Origin: UBA1189 sp045594245
Lineage (GTDB): Bacteria; Bacteroidota; Bacteroidia; Bacteroidales; Bacteroidaceae
Reading direction: 5' to 3'
Assembly (NCBI GenBank): GCA_045594245.1
Contig: JAZNYG010000079.1
Coordinates: forward strand, 1-64,000
DNA length: 64,000 nucleotides
Part shown: positions 9,723-18,207 of the stretch, one piece after another
How positions within the stretch are numbered: the first letter of the stretch is position 1
How the letters are laid out: each line of letters opens with the position of its first letter
The notes under the pieces: generated by a model
Database searches by the model: none
Told to the model about the DNA's origin: nothing
The model's input: only the letters and a program-made list of their open reading frames with translations
Position numbers and translations under genes: made by a program

Positions 9723-11447
9723 ATGAAAAAGATAACCCCCTACCTCCTGCTGGCCCTCCTGCTCACAGGCTGCTACAAAGACCAAGGTAACTACGACTAC
9801 ACCTTAGGTACAATGAACGAAATACGCTCCGTCACCTTCACCCCCTCGGCGACAACAGCTGCCGGAGGCGATGTCATCGAGGTGCAGCAGGCACTCAACG
9901 ACTCAGACAGGGTGCGCCGTATCGAGGCCACCGTGGAGCAGTCCATCGCCACCACCCTCGACGAACTGGACTTCTACTGGTGCCGCACCTATGCCAATGA
10001 GCAAGGCAGACAGGTGCGCGACACACTGCGCACCAAGGGATACCTCGAAGTGACACTCCCCGTAGGCCAAGCCATGGAGTACAACATCTTCCTGCAGATT
10101 TACGACCGCTCCACCGACCTTTCACACTACTCCTCGTTCAGGCTCGCCACACGCCCCCTGTTCAAGAACAGCCTCTTCGTACTCCACGGACAGGAGGGCC
10201 AGCGCCAGCTGGGCAACATCGAGGTCATCGGTAACGAAACCAAGATCTACACCGACGTCAAGCACGTCACCAACGACAACAACCACTACGAGAACGCCAC
10301 AGGCCTCGGCTATACCACCTATTACAACATCCCCGAAAACCTGGCTAACATCGGCACCACCAGCACCCTCACCCTCTACGGCAACCAGGGCGATACCCGA
10401 GGCTACAACCCCCACGGCATGAACGTGAAGTTCACCTCCGAACAGATGTTCAAGCCCGAAAGCGAGACCTTCGCCTACCGCCGCACCATGCAGACGGGCG
10501 ACCCCGCCAATTACACCCAATACAAGGTCGTGCTCACCGAGACGGGCGAGGTATACGTAGGCAACTACGTGCACGCCCTCTACAAGCCCGGCCTCGCCTG
10601 CGAGGGCAACCCCGACCTACCCCATCAGACCGACTACGACATCACCGCCGCCACCATCACCCACAACCGCTTCCTCCTATGGGATGCCAAGCACGGCCGT
10701 TTCCTCTATGCCGCCAAGGAAGACCAAGGGTTTGCCAAGGACGAAGGCAACTCCATCAAGCCCGGCTACATGTCGCAGAGCCCCCTGCTCGATGCCCATG
10801 TCAAGCTCGCCACCCTGCAGCATTCGCCCGCCACGATGACCGCCGTGATGGGCTACATCAACTACCGCGACAGCTACGACCAGCAAAACGCCTACTTCAT
10901 CTTCAAGGATGAGGCCACCGGCCACTACTACCGCTACGAGCTCCGCATGGAAGACATTGGCGACGGCAGCAAAGCCCCCCAGCGCCGCGGTGCCCCTGCC
11001 GAGAACGAGCCACTGGCCGCCTACACCATCATCAGCGAGAAGCAGCTCACCGGCCTCACCCCCACCCACATGAGCACCATCACCTACAACGCATGGTTCA
11101 CCACCTCGAACCTCTTCTTTGCCGAGGGCGGCACCGTATACCGCTACAACGTCTCCAACGGCGACAAGTATCCCGTCTACCAAGCCCCCGAAGGCTATGA
11201 GGTCACCCGCATCAAGTTCCGCACCGAGGAGAGCTCCACTTTCAGCGACGACCTTGGCCTCCACCTCACCATCGCCCTCTACGACGGCACCCACGGCGCC
11301 ATCGCCGAGGTGAAGTTCACCACCGCTGCCGACATCGACGAAGACTTCCCCACACTCTTCTACGACCGCGACAACGACGGCAACCGCTGGGGCGAAATCC
11401 ACGACATGCAATTCGTATACGACTATATATATAAAATGGTATATTGA
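9723..11447 (+). CDS. PKD-like family surface lipoprotein
   Basis: I choose the ATG at 9723 because it gives a canonical lipoprotein signal (MKKITPYLLLALLLTGC). An upstream in-frame TTG at 9678 would add a non-signal extension. The ~574-aa protein has an N-terminal PKD/Ig-like region followed by a long beta-rich domain with propeller-like repeats (GNEVY/VGNYVHALYK, YRYELRMEDIG, TVYRYNV). This matches the PKD-like lipoproteins that accompany SusC/D-DUF4843 loci. It likely acts at the outer surface in substrate binding. The next gene starts 1 nt after its stop, indicating tight co-transcription. Confidence 0.75.
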   Translation: MKKITPYLLLALLLTGCYKDQGNYDYTLGTMNEIRSVTFTPSATTAAGGDVIEVQQALNDSDRVRRIEATVEQSIATTLDELDFYWCRTYANEQGRQVRDTLRTKGYLEVTLPVGQAMEYNIFLQIYDRSTDLSHYSSFRLATRPLFKNSLFVLHGQEGQRQLGNIEVIGNETKIYTDVKHVTNDNNHYENATGLGYTTYYNIPENLANIGTTSTLTLYGNQGDTRGYNPHGMNVKFTSEQMFKPESETFAYRRTMQTGDPANYTQYKVVLTETGEVYVGNYVHALYKPGLACEGNPDLPHQTDYDITAATITHNRFLLWDAKHGRFLYAAKEDQGFAKDEGNSIKPGYMSQSPLLDAHVKLATLQHSPATMTAVMGYINYRDSYDQQNAYFIFKDEATGHYYRYELRMEDIGDGSKAPQRRGAPAENEPLAAYTIISEKQLTGLTPTHMSTITYNAWFTTSNLFFAEGGTVYRYNVSNGDKYPVYQAPEGYEVTRIKFRTEESSTFSDDLGLHLTIALYDGTHGAIAEVKFTTAADIDEDFPTLFYDRDNDGNRWGEIHDMQFVYDYIYKMVY

Positions 11448-11448
11448 T

Positions 11449-12546
11449 ATGAAAAAGACCACACTACTGACACTGATGCTCCTATGTGCGCTGACCTCGA
11501 TGGCGCAGGCTGGAGACATCGCGATAAAGGGTAAGATTGAGGGTATCAAGAAGGGACGGCTGTACTTGCTCGCACGCTCGGGCGAGGAGCAGACGGACAC
11601 GCTGGGCTACTGCGACTTCAAGCGGGGAAAGTTCACGCTGACGGCCGTCGCCGAGGAGCCTGTGGTGGCACAGCTCGTGGTGGACGGCTTTGCCGGTGGC
11701 TTCACCCTCTTTGCCGAACCCGGAGTGACCTATGAGGCATACCTCAGCGAGGGCGACAACTACTACATCCGTGGCGGACAGCTCAACGACAGCTACACGG
11801 CACACATGAAGGAGTCTGCCGCCATGCGCAAGGCTATCGACGGCATGCAGAGCCGCTACGACTCGCTGCGCACGGCACGCAAATTCCGCAGCGCCAGCCA
11901 GGTGAACGACTCGCTGCAGCGTCAGCAGAACGCCTTGAGGGAGCTGACCAACACGTTCCTCGGCAGCAACGACAACCTCATAGCAGCCTACACCATCTAT
12001 TCGAACCTGCTCATGCGCGAGGCGAGTCTGCGCGATACACGCAGCATGTATGCCACGCTGGGCGAGGGCGCCAAGGGTAGCCAGTACGGGCGCATCATCA
12101 AGGAGCGCATCAAGCGCCTGGAGAAGACCGAGGGCGGTGCCCAAGCACCCGACTTCACGCTCACCGACCCACAGGGCAATGCCGTGACGATGAGCAGCGT
12201 GAAGGGCAAGATCAAGATTATCGACTTCTGGGCAAGCTGGTGCGGACCCTGCCGCCTCAACAACCCCGCCCTGCGCAAGCTGTACGATGAACTGCACCCG
12301 CTGGGGCTGGAAATCATCGGCGTATCGCTCGACACCAACAAGGCAGCCTGGGAAAAGGCCATCGAGAAGGACGGACTGACGTGGATAAACGTGTCGTCGC
12401 TCAAGGGATGGAAGTGCGACCTCATCAGCCTCTACAACATAACGGGCGTGCCCGCACTCTTCGTCCTCAACGAGAACAACCAAATCATTGCCACAGGCCT
12501 CCGGGGCGAACAGCTACGGGAGTTCCTGGAGGAGAGGCTTCGCTAA
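11449..12546 (+). CDS. TlpA-family thiol-disulfide oxidoreductase, first of three, active site WCGPC
   Basis: This 365-aa exported protein has a signal peptide (about 1-21), a DUF4369-like beta domain (about 25-125), a helical linker and a C-terminal thioredoxin-fold TlpA/AhpC-like domain (about 225-365). The redox motif WCGPC (Cys265 and Cys268) and the cis-Pro region TGVPALFV are intact. It is expected to reduce or exchange disulfides in the periplasm. Its start is 1 nt after the PKD-like gene. It is the head of a row of three diverged paralogues. Confidence 0.9.
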   Translation: MKKTTLLTLMLLCALTSMAQAGDIAIKGKIEGIKKGRLYLLARSGEEQTDTLGYCDFKRGKFTLTAVAEEPVVAQLVVDGFAGGFTLFAEPGVTYEAYLSEGDNYYIRGGQLNDSYTAHMKESAAMRKAIDGMQSRYDSLRTARKFRSASQVNDSLQRQQNALRELTNTFLGSNDNLIAAYTIYSNLLMREASLRDTRSMYATLGEGAKGSQYGRIIKERIKRLEKTEGGAQAPDFTLTDPQGNAVTMSSVKGKIKIIDFWASWCGPCRLNNPALRKLYDELHPLGLEIIGVSLDTNKAAWEKAIEKDGLTWINVSSLKGWKCDLISLYNITGVPALFVLNENNQIIATGLRGEQLREFLEERLR

Positions 12547-12548
12547 TT

Positions 12549-12660
12549 GTGAGTTATGAATTATGAGTTATGAGTTGTCTGCCGGATGGCTCCATCAGAC
12601 ATAAACCCTCAAGTGCAGCAAAAAAGCAATGACTGTTGTCTCTAAACTCTAAACAAAAAA
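12549..12660. repeat. Intergenic word-repeat element, copy 2
   Basis: This is a diverged copy of the element at 3299-3420, with the same order: TTATGAATTATGAGTT words, TGCCGGATG, a CCTCAA word and GCAATGACTGTTGTCT. It sits between the first and second TlpA genes without an obvious terminator, so the operon probably continues through it. Confidence 0.65.
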
Positions 12661-12668
12661 AAAAACAT

Positions 12669-13817
12669 ATGAGAAAACTAATCACATTAACATTGCTGGC
12701 CATAGCCACCTTGGCTACGGCACAGGAGAGAAAGTTCGTCATCAGGGGCGAAATGAGCAGCAGCAAGCTCTGCTACAGTGAAGAAACCGTCAAGGAGGTG
12801 AAGCTCGAGGAACTTGTCGACGGACAGATGGTAGTCATCGCCACAGCCCCCGTGGTAGACAACAAGTTCACCTTCGAAGGCACAGCCCCCGAGCAGTTGG
12901 CCCTGTGCAACATCACCGGCTTCGACAACGGTGCCATACAGATCTATCTCGAGGAGGGTGAAATCAGCGTAGGTCCCTTCGATGCCGCCTACCCCGTAGG
13001 TGCCGACATAGCAGGCACGCCGAGCAACGACATCTATCAGGCCTACCTCGACCTCAACGACCGCTGCATCAAGGAGAGCAAGGTGCGCATGAAAGCCGTG
13101 ATGGAGAATATCCCAGCCGACATCAAGGGCGACATGCAGGCCGAGATGAAGTACACCTCGCCCACCTTCTACGTCAACAACATGCACTTCAAGGTGGCCA
13201 TCATGGGCTTCATCGTCCAGCACCTCGACTCGCCCGTAACGCTCTACATCATCAAGTACGCCATGGTGCCCACCTTCGATACCGATATGATACAGACCTT
13301 CCTCGATGCCGTGCCGCAGGAGATGCACAAGCAACCGCTCTACAAGGAACTGGTCAACGACATACGTGCCGCCAACCTCAAGGTAGGCTCCGAGGCTCCC
13401 GACATCAGCGGACGCACTCCCGAGGGCGAGGAACTGTCGCTATCAGACCTGCGTGGCAAGTACGTCTTCATCGACTTCTGGGCCAGCTGGTGCGCCCCCT
13501 GCCGCCGCGAGTTCCCCTACATGAAGCAGGCGCTCGCATACTCTGAGAACAGCGACAACCTCGTGGTACTCAGCTACTCCATCGACAGCAAGCACGATGA
13601 CTGGGTCAACTGCATCGCCAAGAACCAACTTACACACAAGAACTGGATACACATATCCACCCTCAAAGGTTGGAACAGCGATGTCATCAAGCTCTTCAAC
13701 GTCAAGGGCGTACCCTTCACCGCCCTTATCGACCCCGAAGGCAATGTCGTGGCATTCGAGCTTCGCGGCGAAGAGATGGTGAAGAAGTTGAAGGGGATAG
13801 TAGACGAAGCGAAATAA
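12669..13817 (+). CDS. TlpA-family thiol-disulfide oxidoreductase, second of three, active site WCAPC
   Basis: The ATG at 12669 gives a clean signal peptide (MRKLITLTLLAIATLATAQ); an earlier in-frame ATG lies in the repeat-rich spacer and is unlikely. The 382-aa protein has a DUF4369-like N-terminal domain and a C-terminal thioredoxin fold with FWASWCAPCRREFP (Cys275 and Cys278), conserved with the family, and the cis-Pro segment VKGVPFTALID. The role is periplasmic disulfide reduction or transfer, probably linked to this SusC/D locus. The third paralogue starts 19 nt downstream. Confidence 0.9.
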   Translation: MRKLITLTLLAIATLATAQERKFVIRGEMSSSKLCYSEETVKEVKLEELVDGQMVVIATAPVVDNKFTFEGTAPEQLALCNITGFDNGAIQIYLEEGEISVGPFDAAYPVGADIAGTPSNDIYQAYLDLNDRCIKESKVRMKAVMENIPADIKGDMQAEMKYTSPTFYVNNMHFKVAIMGFIVQHLDSPVTLYIIKYAMVPTFDTDMIQTFLDAVPQEMHKQPLYKELVNDIRAANLKVGSEAPDISGRTPEGEELSLSDLRGKYVFIDFWASWCAPCRREFPYMKQALAYSENSDNLVVLSYSIDSKHDDWVNCIAKNQLTHKNWIHISTLKGWNSDVIKLFNVKGVPFTALIDPEGNVVAFELRGEEMVKKLKGIVDEAK

Positions 13818-13836
13818 TCCTAATCGATATACATTT

Positions 13837-15003
13837 ATGCGTAACAAGATATTTTCAATTATAGCCCTCGCTGCCTGCATGGCTGTGAGCGCGCAAGAGA
13901 CCTGCATCATCAACGGCACCATTGCCGACAACGACACCAAAGTCAAGAAAGTAAGCCTCACCCGTACCGATGAGCTGGGCAATCAAATCACAGTAGCCAC
14001 AGCCAAGGTGAAGCGAGGCAAGTATACACTCACGCATGAGCTTGCGCAGGATGCTCCTGCCCTGCAGTACACCCTCACAGGCTTTGGCGAGGCAGGTAGC
14101 ATCGCCCTCTTCGTGGAGCCGGGCGAGGTGGCCGTCAATACCGCATTGGCCAGTAACCCCGAGCAGAGCACAGTCAGCGGCACCCCTACCAACGACACCT
14201 ATGCCCAGTACCAAGCCATCCTCGCCGAGGCAGCCCGCGAGGTAGCCGACAAGGTGGCTGCCCTAGAGCAGCAACATGGTCAGGCATGGACAGCGAGCCC
14301 CGAAGGCAAGAGCGCCATCAAGCGCCTCAAGGCTCAAGTGGCCATCAAGACCGAGTCACAGGTGATACGCTTCCTCATCGAGCACAACGCATCGCCCATG
14401 ATGCCCCTCGTGACAGAGCACACCCTGCTGCCCAAGCTCACCGACGTCTATGCCGGACAGATGCTCAATGCCGTATCCACTACGTTGCACACACATCCCT
14501 ACTACCTCTCGCTACGCAACAGTGTACTGTCTGCCAGCATGAAGGTGGGCAATGAGGTACCCGACATCACCCTGCCTCTGCTCACGGGTGACAGCAAGCG
14601 CCTCTCCGACTACCGCGGACGCTACGTAGTGCTCCACTTCTGGAAATCCGACTGTGAATCATCTGCCGCCTCCCTTGACGAACTGATGCGCCTGCACGAA
14701 ATCATAAAGGAGCACCAAGACCAGTTTGTCATCATTAGCGTCGCTCTCGACACCGACAAGTCTGCATGGCAAGCAGCCGTAGAAAGCAAGGGCATCAGCC
14801 ACGAAAGCTGGCTCCACGCATGCGACGGCGCTGGCGCTGCCTCCCCTGCAGCCAAGCTCTTCGGTGTAGACAGCACACCGAAAATCATCGTTGTAGAGCC
14901 CGAGGGCCTTGCCGTATCGCTCAACATGGACATTGACGATGTCGTGATGCGCACCGAGCAAATCCTCTCCGGCGACCTCTACTATCTTGACCAGCAAGAG
15001 TAA
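13837..15003 (+). CDS. TlpA-like protein, third of three, resolving cysteine lost
   Basis: This 388-aa exported paralogue of the two preceding proteins has a signal peptide (about 1-20), a DUF4369-like domain and a C-terminal thioredoxin fold. At the active-site position FWASWCxPC is replaced by FWKSDCESS: Cys273 remains but the second Cys is Ser276 and the Trp is Asp. A dithiol exchange mechanism is therefore not possible; a one-cysteine peroxidase-like, binding or purely structural role is an inference. The cis-Pro is also altered (VDSTPKIIVV). It ends 29 nt before a strong palindromic terminator. Confidence 0.8.
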   Translation: MRNKIFSIIALAACMAVSAQETCIINGTIADNDTKVKKVSLTRTDELGNQITVATAKVKRGKYTLTHELAQDAPALQYTLTGFGEAGSIALFVEPGEVAVNTALASNPEQSTVSGTPTNDTYAQYQAILAEAAREVADKVAALEQQHGQAWTASPEGKSAIKRLKAQVAIKTESQVIRFLIEHNASPMMPLVTEHTLLPKLTDVYAGQMLNAVSTTLHTHPYYLSLRNSVLSASMKVGNEVPDITLPLLTGDSKRLSDYRGRYVVLHFWKSDCESSAASLDELMRLHEIIKEHQDQFVIISVALDTDKSAWQAAVESKGISHESWLHACDGAGAASPAAKLFGVDSTPKIIVVEPEGLAVSLNMDIDDVVMRTEQILSGDLYYLDQQE

Positions 15004-15031
15004 GGACGATACAACAAAGACATACAGAAAC

Positions 15032-15063
15032 AATAAAGGAGGGCCCGCGGGCCCTCCTTTATT
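15032..15063. terminator. Perfect 32-bp palindromic bidirectional terminator
   Basis: The two 16-nt arms (AATAAAGGAGGGCCCG and its complement) form an uninterrupted palindrome, with A-rich 5' and T-rich 3' flanks. It lies between the convergent TlpA operon (plus) and the Ig-like protein gene (minus), and could terminate transcripts from both sides. Confidence 0.85.
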
Positions 15064-15089
15064 TATGTAGAATATTCAAGTTCTATATT

Positions 15090-15177
15090 ACTTAATCACA
15101 ACTTTAATTTCGCTTTAGTTGTTCACGCTTGGCATAAGCCTGCAAGCAGTCATCTACTCTCACTTAATCACAACTTT
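15090..15177 (-). repeat. Duplicated 3' tail of the neighbouring surface-protein gene
   Basis: ACTTAATCACAACTTT occurs at 15090-15105 and again at 15162-15177. The second copy encodes the end of the minus-strand surface protein (KVVIK, stop). Read in the minus direction the first copy would encode SEIKVVIK and a stop. It therefore looks like a remnant of a second C-terminal tail left behind by duplication or deletion. Confidence 0.5.
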
Positions 15178-16770
15178 CTTGCCATTGACGATGTAGATAC
15201 CGGCACCGGTAATCTTCTCGATGCGGCGGCCAAGGAGGTCGTAGATAATCTGCTCGCCAGCGGCAACCTCAATCTTCTCTACATTGCTGCCGCCAGTAAC
15301 TGTCCATACGCAAGTACCTGCGCAAGACTGCTTCTTTGCATGCCAGATTGTAGCAGGATAACCCCACTCGTCGATTCCCGCCTCAGCAGCATGGTCAACT
15401 ACAATGTCTGCCAAATTCAAGGTGTAGACTCCTGCTACAGTAATAGGAGTAGACTTGTAGGCATTATCCACCCACTCGGCATTCGCCAGATATACCAACT
15501 CATCAGCAGCATTGGTACTGAAACCGGGGTCGTTTGTCAGGATGTACTCCTTACCATCGTCGCATGTGAGCTTAATCTCGCGTGAAATCTGTTGCCAGTT
15601 CTCGTCCATAGAAAGCTGAATGGGCTGGTTGAACTTAACAACAATCTTTTCGAGCTGCTCTGTTTCGCCTACAGTTGGAGTAACACTCACAACCTCAAGC
15701 GGAGTGATATCCAATGTATACAAGGTAACTGCAACCTGAAGTTCTTCGTTAGCCACACCGTCCATAGTGAACATACCTGCGGGCACTACAAACCAATATT
15801 CACCCGGCTCAGTAAAGCTCTGCTCGAAAGTGACCGTTATCTTACCATCGGCCAAAGTTGCTGTGCCCTCTGCTTCGATAAAACCAGGGAGGTATGCGGC
15901 TACCTTAGGACCATTCTCGATGAGCTTAACCTCCTTGACATTATTGAATGTGATTTCAAGATTACCGAGCTCCTGCACTCTGTCGCCATTCTCATAGTTA
16001 AGAGAGAATGAGGGATTAGTATCTATCACATTGAAGAACAAAGAGTGATAGGCGCTTATTCCATTATTGCTAACGAAAACACCTTGATAGATGTCAAGAT
16101 TATACTGTCCGGGAGTGGTGATAGGTGTCTCCAGCTCCAATGTCACAGTCTTCTTGTCTTCACTGATAACAACATCATTCTTTATAGTTGCCACGGGTGT
16201 CCAATAGTTGTCAACGATAGACATACCGGCACTGGGCATCACCACCTTGACAATCTCTTCACTGAACGTAAGCTCTATCTTTTCGAGCTTGTCTGTGTTG
16301 ACGGGCGAATAGCCATCAATAGGGAATGTAGTTACGATACTGAACGTGAAAGTTTGGCCAGCAAACTCCTCGCCATCGACACTCTTGATGCATCCAGCGG
16401 GAATGGTATAGGAGTATGTGCCAGGGGTCTGCAGGTATTGATCCTGCATCTCCTCCTTACCGTCTTTATCAGTAACCGCTTTCTGCTCAAACAAGAATGC
16501 AGCCACATTCTTTGGCATCCACTCGGCTTCAAAGAGACGTGTCAATTTGAGTACCTCCTTCGTCTCGTTGTTCACCACGTCGATACCTCCCTCAGGGAGT
16601 GTCACGCTGATATCTTTAGAAAACTCAAGCTGAATCTGATAAACAGAGGTCACTGGGTTATCGCTACTGGGGTTGACAGAGACAAGCTTAAATGCATTGT
16701 CTTCTTGTGCCACTACTGTTCCTATCATCAGGAACATTGACATGAAGAAAAGTGTAAAAGTTTTTCTCAT
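15160..16770 (-). CDS. Secreted surface protein with repeated Ig-like domains and T9SS-like tail
   Basis: This 536-aa protein has a signal peptide (about 1-21). Four imperfect repeats of 90-120 aa follow, each opening with a phrase like LVSVNPS..QIQLEFSKDI, LEKIELTFSEEI, LGNLEITFNNV or LEKIVVKFNQPI, resembling SbsA-type or Big_5-like Ig domains. The C-terminus (QIIYDLLGRRIEK, GIYIVNGKKVVIK) resembles the tails of exported Prevotella-like proteins. The domain order suggests a cell-surface adhesin or scaffold; no catalytic motif is visible. It has a separate minus promoter at 16820-16827. Confidence 0.7.
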   Translation of the reverse strand: MRKTFTLFFMSMFLMIGTVVAQEDNAFKLVSVNPSSDNPVTSVYQIQLEFSKDISVTLPEGGIDVVNNETKEVLKLTRLFEAEWMPKNVAAFLFEQKAVTDKDGKEEMQDQYLQTPGTYSYTIPAGCIKSVDGEEFAGQTFTFSIVTTFPIDGYSPVNTDKLEKIELTFSEEIVKVVMPSAGMSIVDNYWTPVATIKNDVVISEDKKTVTLELETPITTPGQYNLDIYQGVFVSNNGISAYHSLFFNVIDTNPSFSLNYENGDRVQELGNLEITFNNVKEVKLIENGPKVAAYLPGFIEAEGTATLADGKITVTFEQSFTEPGEYWFVVPAGMFTMDGVANEELQVAVTLYTLDITPLEVVSVTPTVGETEQLEKIVVKFNQPIQLSMDENWQQISREIKLTCDDGKEYILTNDPGFSTNAADELVYLANAEWVDNAYKSTPITVAGVYTLNLADIVVDHAAEAGIDEWGYPATIWHAKKQSCAGTCVWTVTGGSNVEKIEVAAGEQIIYDLLGRRIEKITGAGIYIVNGKKVVIK

Positions 16771-16819
16771 AACAATGGTTTTTTAGTTATAGTTTTAGTT
16801 GATTAGTATAATTATTTCG

Positions 16820-16827
16820 CAAAAATA
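16820..16827 (-). promoter_or_regulatory. -7 box of the Ig-like surface protein gene
   Basis: CAAAAATA on the plus strand reads TATTTTTG on the minus strand, matching TAnnTTTG. It is about 50 nt upstream of the start at 16770. Confidence 0.45.
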
Positions 16828-17011
16828 GTGTAAAAAAATGACATTATGCAAGCAACAGCAACTTTAGTTTTGCTAACAAACAAAAAAAGCCCCTTCTCGA
16901 GAGACATTGTTTCTCAATTACAAGAATATGATAGATTGCATAAATGAGTTTATTGGTATTTAGAACCTCTGAATATATTCCATAATATTCCAAATATACA
17001 AAAAACTTTTG

Positions 17012-17019
17012 TATCTTTG
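17012..17019 (+). promoter_or_regulatory. -7 box of nfo
   Basis: TATCTTTG fits the TAnnTTTG consensus and lies 40 nt before the nfo start codon. The remaining 16.83-17.01 kb spacer is AT-rich without further recognisable features. Confidence 0.5.
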
Positions 17020-17059
17020 AGCCAATTAAGCAAATAATGGAACAAAAAATAATAGCAAT

Positions 17060-17899
17060 ATGAAATATATAGGACCACACGTATCAGCATCGGGCGGCGT
17101 AGAACTTGCCCCTGTAAATGCCAAGGAGCTGGGCGCAACAGCCTTTGCACTCTTCACCCGTAACCAGCGCCAATGGGTATCGAAACCCCTATCGGAGCAG
17201 AGCATCGCCCTCTTTAAGGAACGCTGTGCCGAGTATGGCTATGACGCACGCTATATCTTGCCTCACGACAGCTACCTCATCAATCTAGGACATCCACACG
17301 AGGAGGGACTGGATAAGTCACGCGCAGCCTTCTACGACGAGATGCACCGCTGCGAGCAGCTTGGACTCTCGATGCTCAACTTCCACCCTGGCAGCCACCT
17401 CAACGAAATAGACAAGGACGCCTGCCTGGCACGCATCGCCGAGAGCATCAACATCACCCTCGACCGCACACAAGGAGTGACGGCAGTCATTGAGAACACC
17501 GCCGGACAGGGCAGCAACATGGGCTTCTCCTTCTACCACCTGGCACAAATCATTGAGCAGGTTGAAGACAAGAGTCGCGTGGGCGTATGCCTCGACACCT
17601 GCCACACCTACTCGGCAGGATACGATATCAAGGACAATTATGAGGCCGTATGGCAGGAGTTTGGCGAGGTAGTAGGCTTCTCTTATTTAAAAGGTATACA
17701 TCTCAACGACACGAAAAAGGCATTGGGATCACGTGTAGACCGCCACGAGAGCATCGGTCTGGGGCTGTTGGGTATCGACTTCTTCAAACGCTTCATGCAG
17801 GACCCGCGCTTCGACAACATTCCGCTCATCCTCGAGACTCCCGACGAAACACGCTGGGCCGAAGAGATACAGCTGCTGAAAAGTTTCGAAACAGCCTAA
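17060..17899 (+). CDS. nfo: Endonuclease IV (AP endonuclease, deoxyribonuclease IV)
   Basis: This 279-aa TIM-barrel apurinic/apyrimidinic endonuclease acts in base-excision repair. The family's metal-binding residues are present in their usual settings: HDSYLINLG, NFHPGSHL, VIENTAGQG (Glu), CLDTCHTYSAGYD (Asp and His), GIHLNDTK (His), RVDRHESIG (Asp and His) and LETPDE (Glu). Length and N-terminus (YIGPHVSASGG) agree with the family. It is monocistronic and is followed by the regulatory region of the his operon. Confidence 0.97.
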   Translation: MKYIGPHVSASGGVELAPVNAKELGATAFALFTRNQRQWVSKPLSEQSIALFKERCAEYGYDARYILPHDSYLINLGHPHEEGLDKSRAAFYDEMHRCEQLGLSMLNFHPGSHLNEIDKDACLARIAESINITLDRTQGVTAVIENTAGQGSNMGFSFYHLAQIIEQVEDKSRVGVCLDTCHTYSAGYDIKDNYEAVWQEFGEVVGFSYLKGIHLNDTKKALGSRVDRHESIGLGLLGIDFFKRFMQDPRFDNIPLILETPDETRWAEEIQLLKSFETA

Positions 17900-17985
17900 C
17901 ACAAGAAACAAAAAACCAAATTGACGGATTTTTGTTGGTTTTAATGATAATTTTTCACGATAACGCAAATTTTCTTGCCAATTTG

Positions 17986-18016
17986 TTGCACCAGTCAAAA
18001 CAAACCCATACCTTTG
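17986..18016 (+). promoter_or_regulatory. Promoter of the hisG-hisDC operon
   Basis: The -7 box TACCTTTG is at 18009-18016, with TTG at 17986-17988 and a 20-nt spacer. The predicted start near 18021 places the His-rich leader ORF about 25 nt into the transcript. Confidence 0.6.
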
Positions 18017-18044
18017 CATCAGGTAACTAAGGTAAAAAGAAAAA

Positions 18045-18095
18045 ATGAAGCAAGCTCACCTACATCGCCATTATCATCACCCTATCAGCCGATAA
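18045..18095 (+). CDS. hisL: Histidine operon leader peptide
   Basis: The 16-codon ORF reads MKQAHLHRHYHHPISR, then TAA, with five His codons clustered at codons 5-12. It lies between a Bacteroidota-type promoter and hisG, and is followed by competing RNA hairpins and a terminator. This is the layout of ribosome-mediated attenuators of histidine operons; the function is inferred from that architecture. Confidence 0.85.
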   Translation: MKQAHLHRHYHHPISR

Positions 18096-18168
18096 GGTAA
18101 GCGATGTATGTAGTTTGTTTTCATCATACAGGAAGGACTTACCTATCAGGCAGGTCCTTCTTGTTTTA
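18057..18168 (+). promoter_or_regulatory. Histidine-responsive transcription attenuator
   Basis: The terminator hairpin is GAAGGAC (18132-18138) with GTCCTTC (18154-18160), followed by TTGTTTTA. The antiterminator is GATAAGGTAAG (18091-18101) with CTTACCTATC (18138-18147), one bulge; it consumes the terminator's left arm. A protecting hairpin can pair CTACATCGC (18060-18068) with GCGATGTA (18101-18108), nested around CCTATC/GATAAGG. The leader stop codon (18093-18095) lies in the antiterminator arm. A ribosome finishing the peptide therefore masks that arm and favours termination. One stalled at His codons leaves it free and favours read-through. Confidence 0.8.
18132..18168 (+). terminator. 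Attenuator terminator upstream of hisG
   Basis: A 7-bp stem (GAAGGAC/GTCCTTC) can be extended by an inner CCT/AGG pairing and is followed by CTTGTTTTA. It ends 40 nt before the hisG start codon. Confidence 0.75.
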
Positions 18169-18207
18169 TACACCTAACTCATAAAAAGATTAAATAGAAA
18201 GAGCCAT

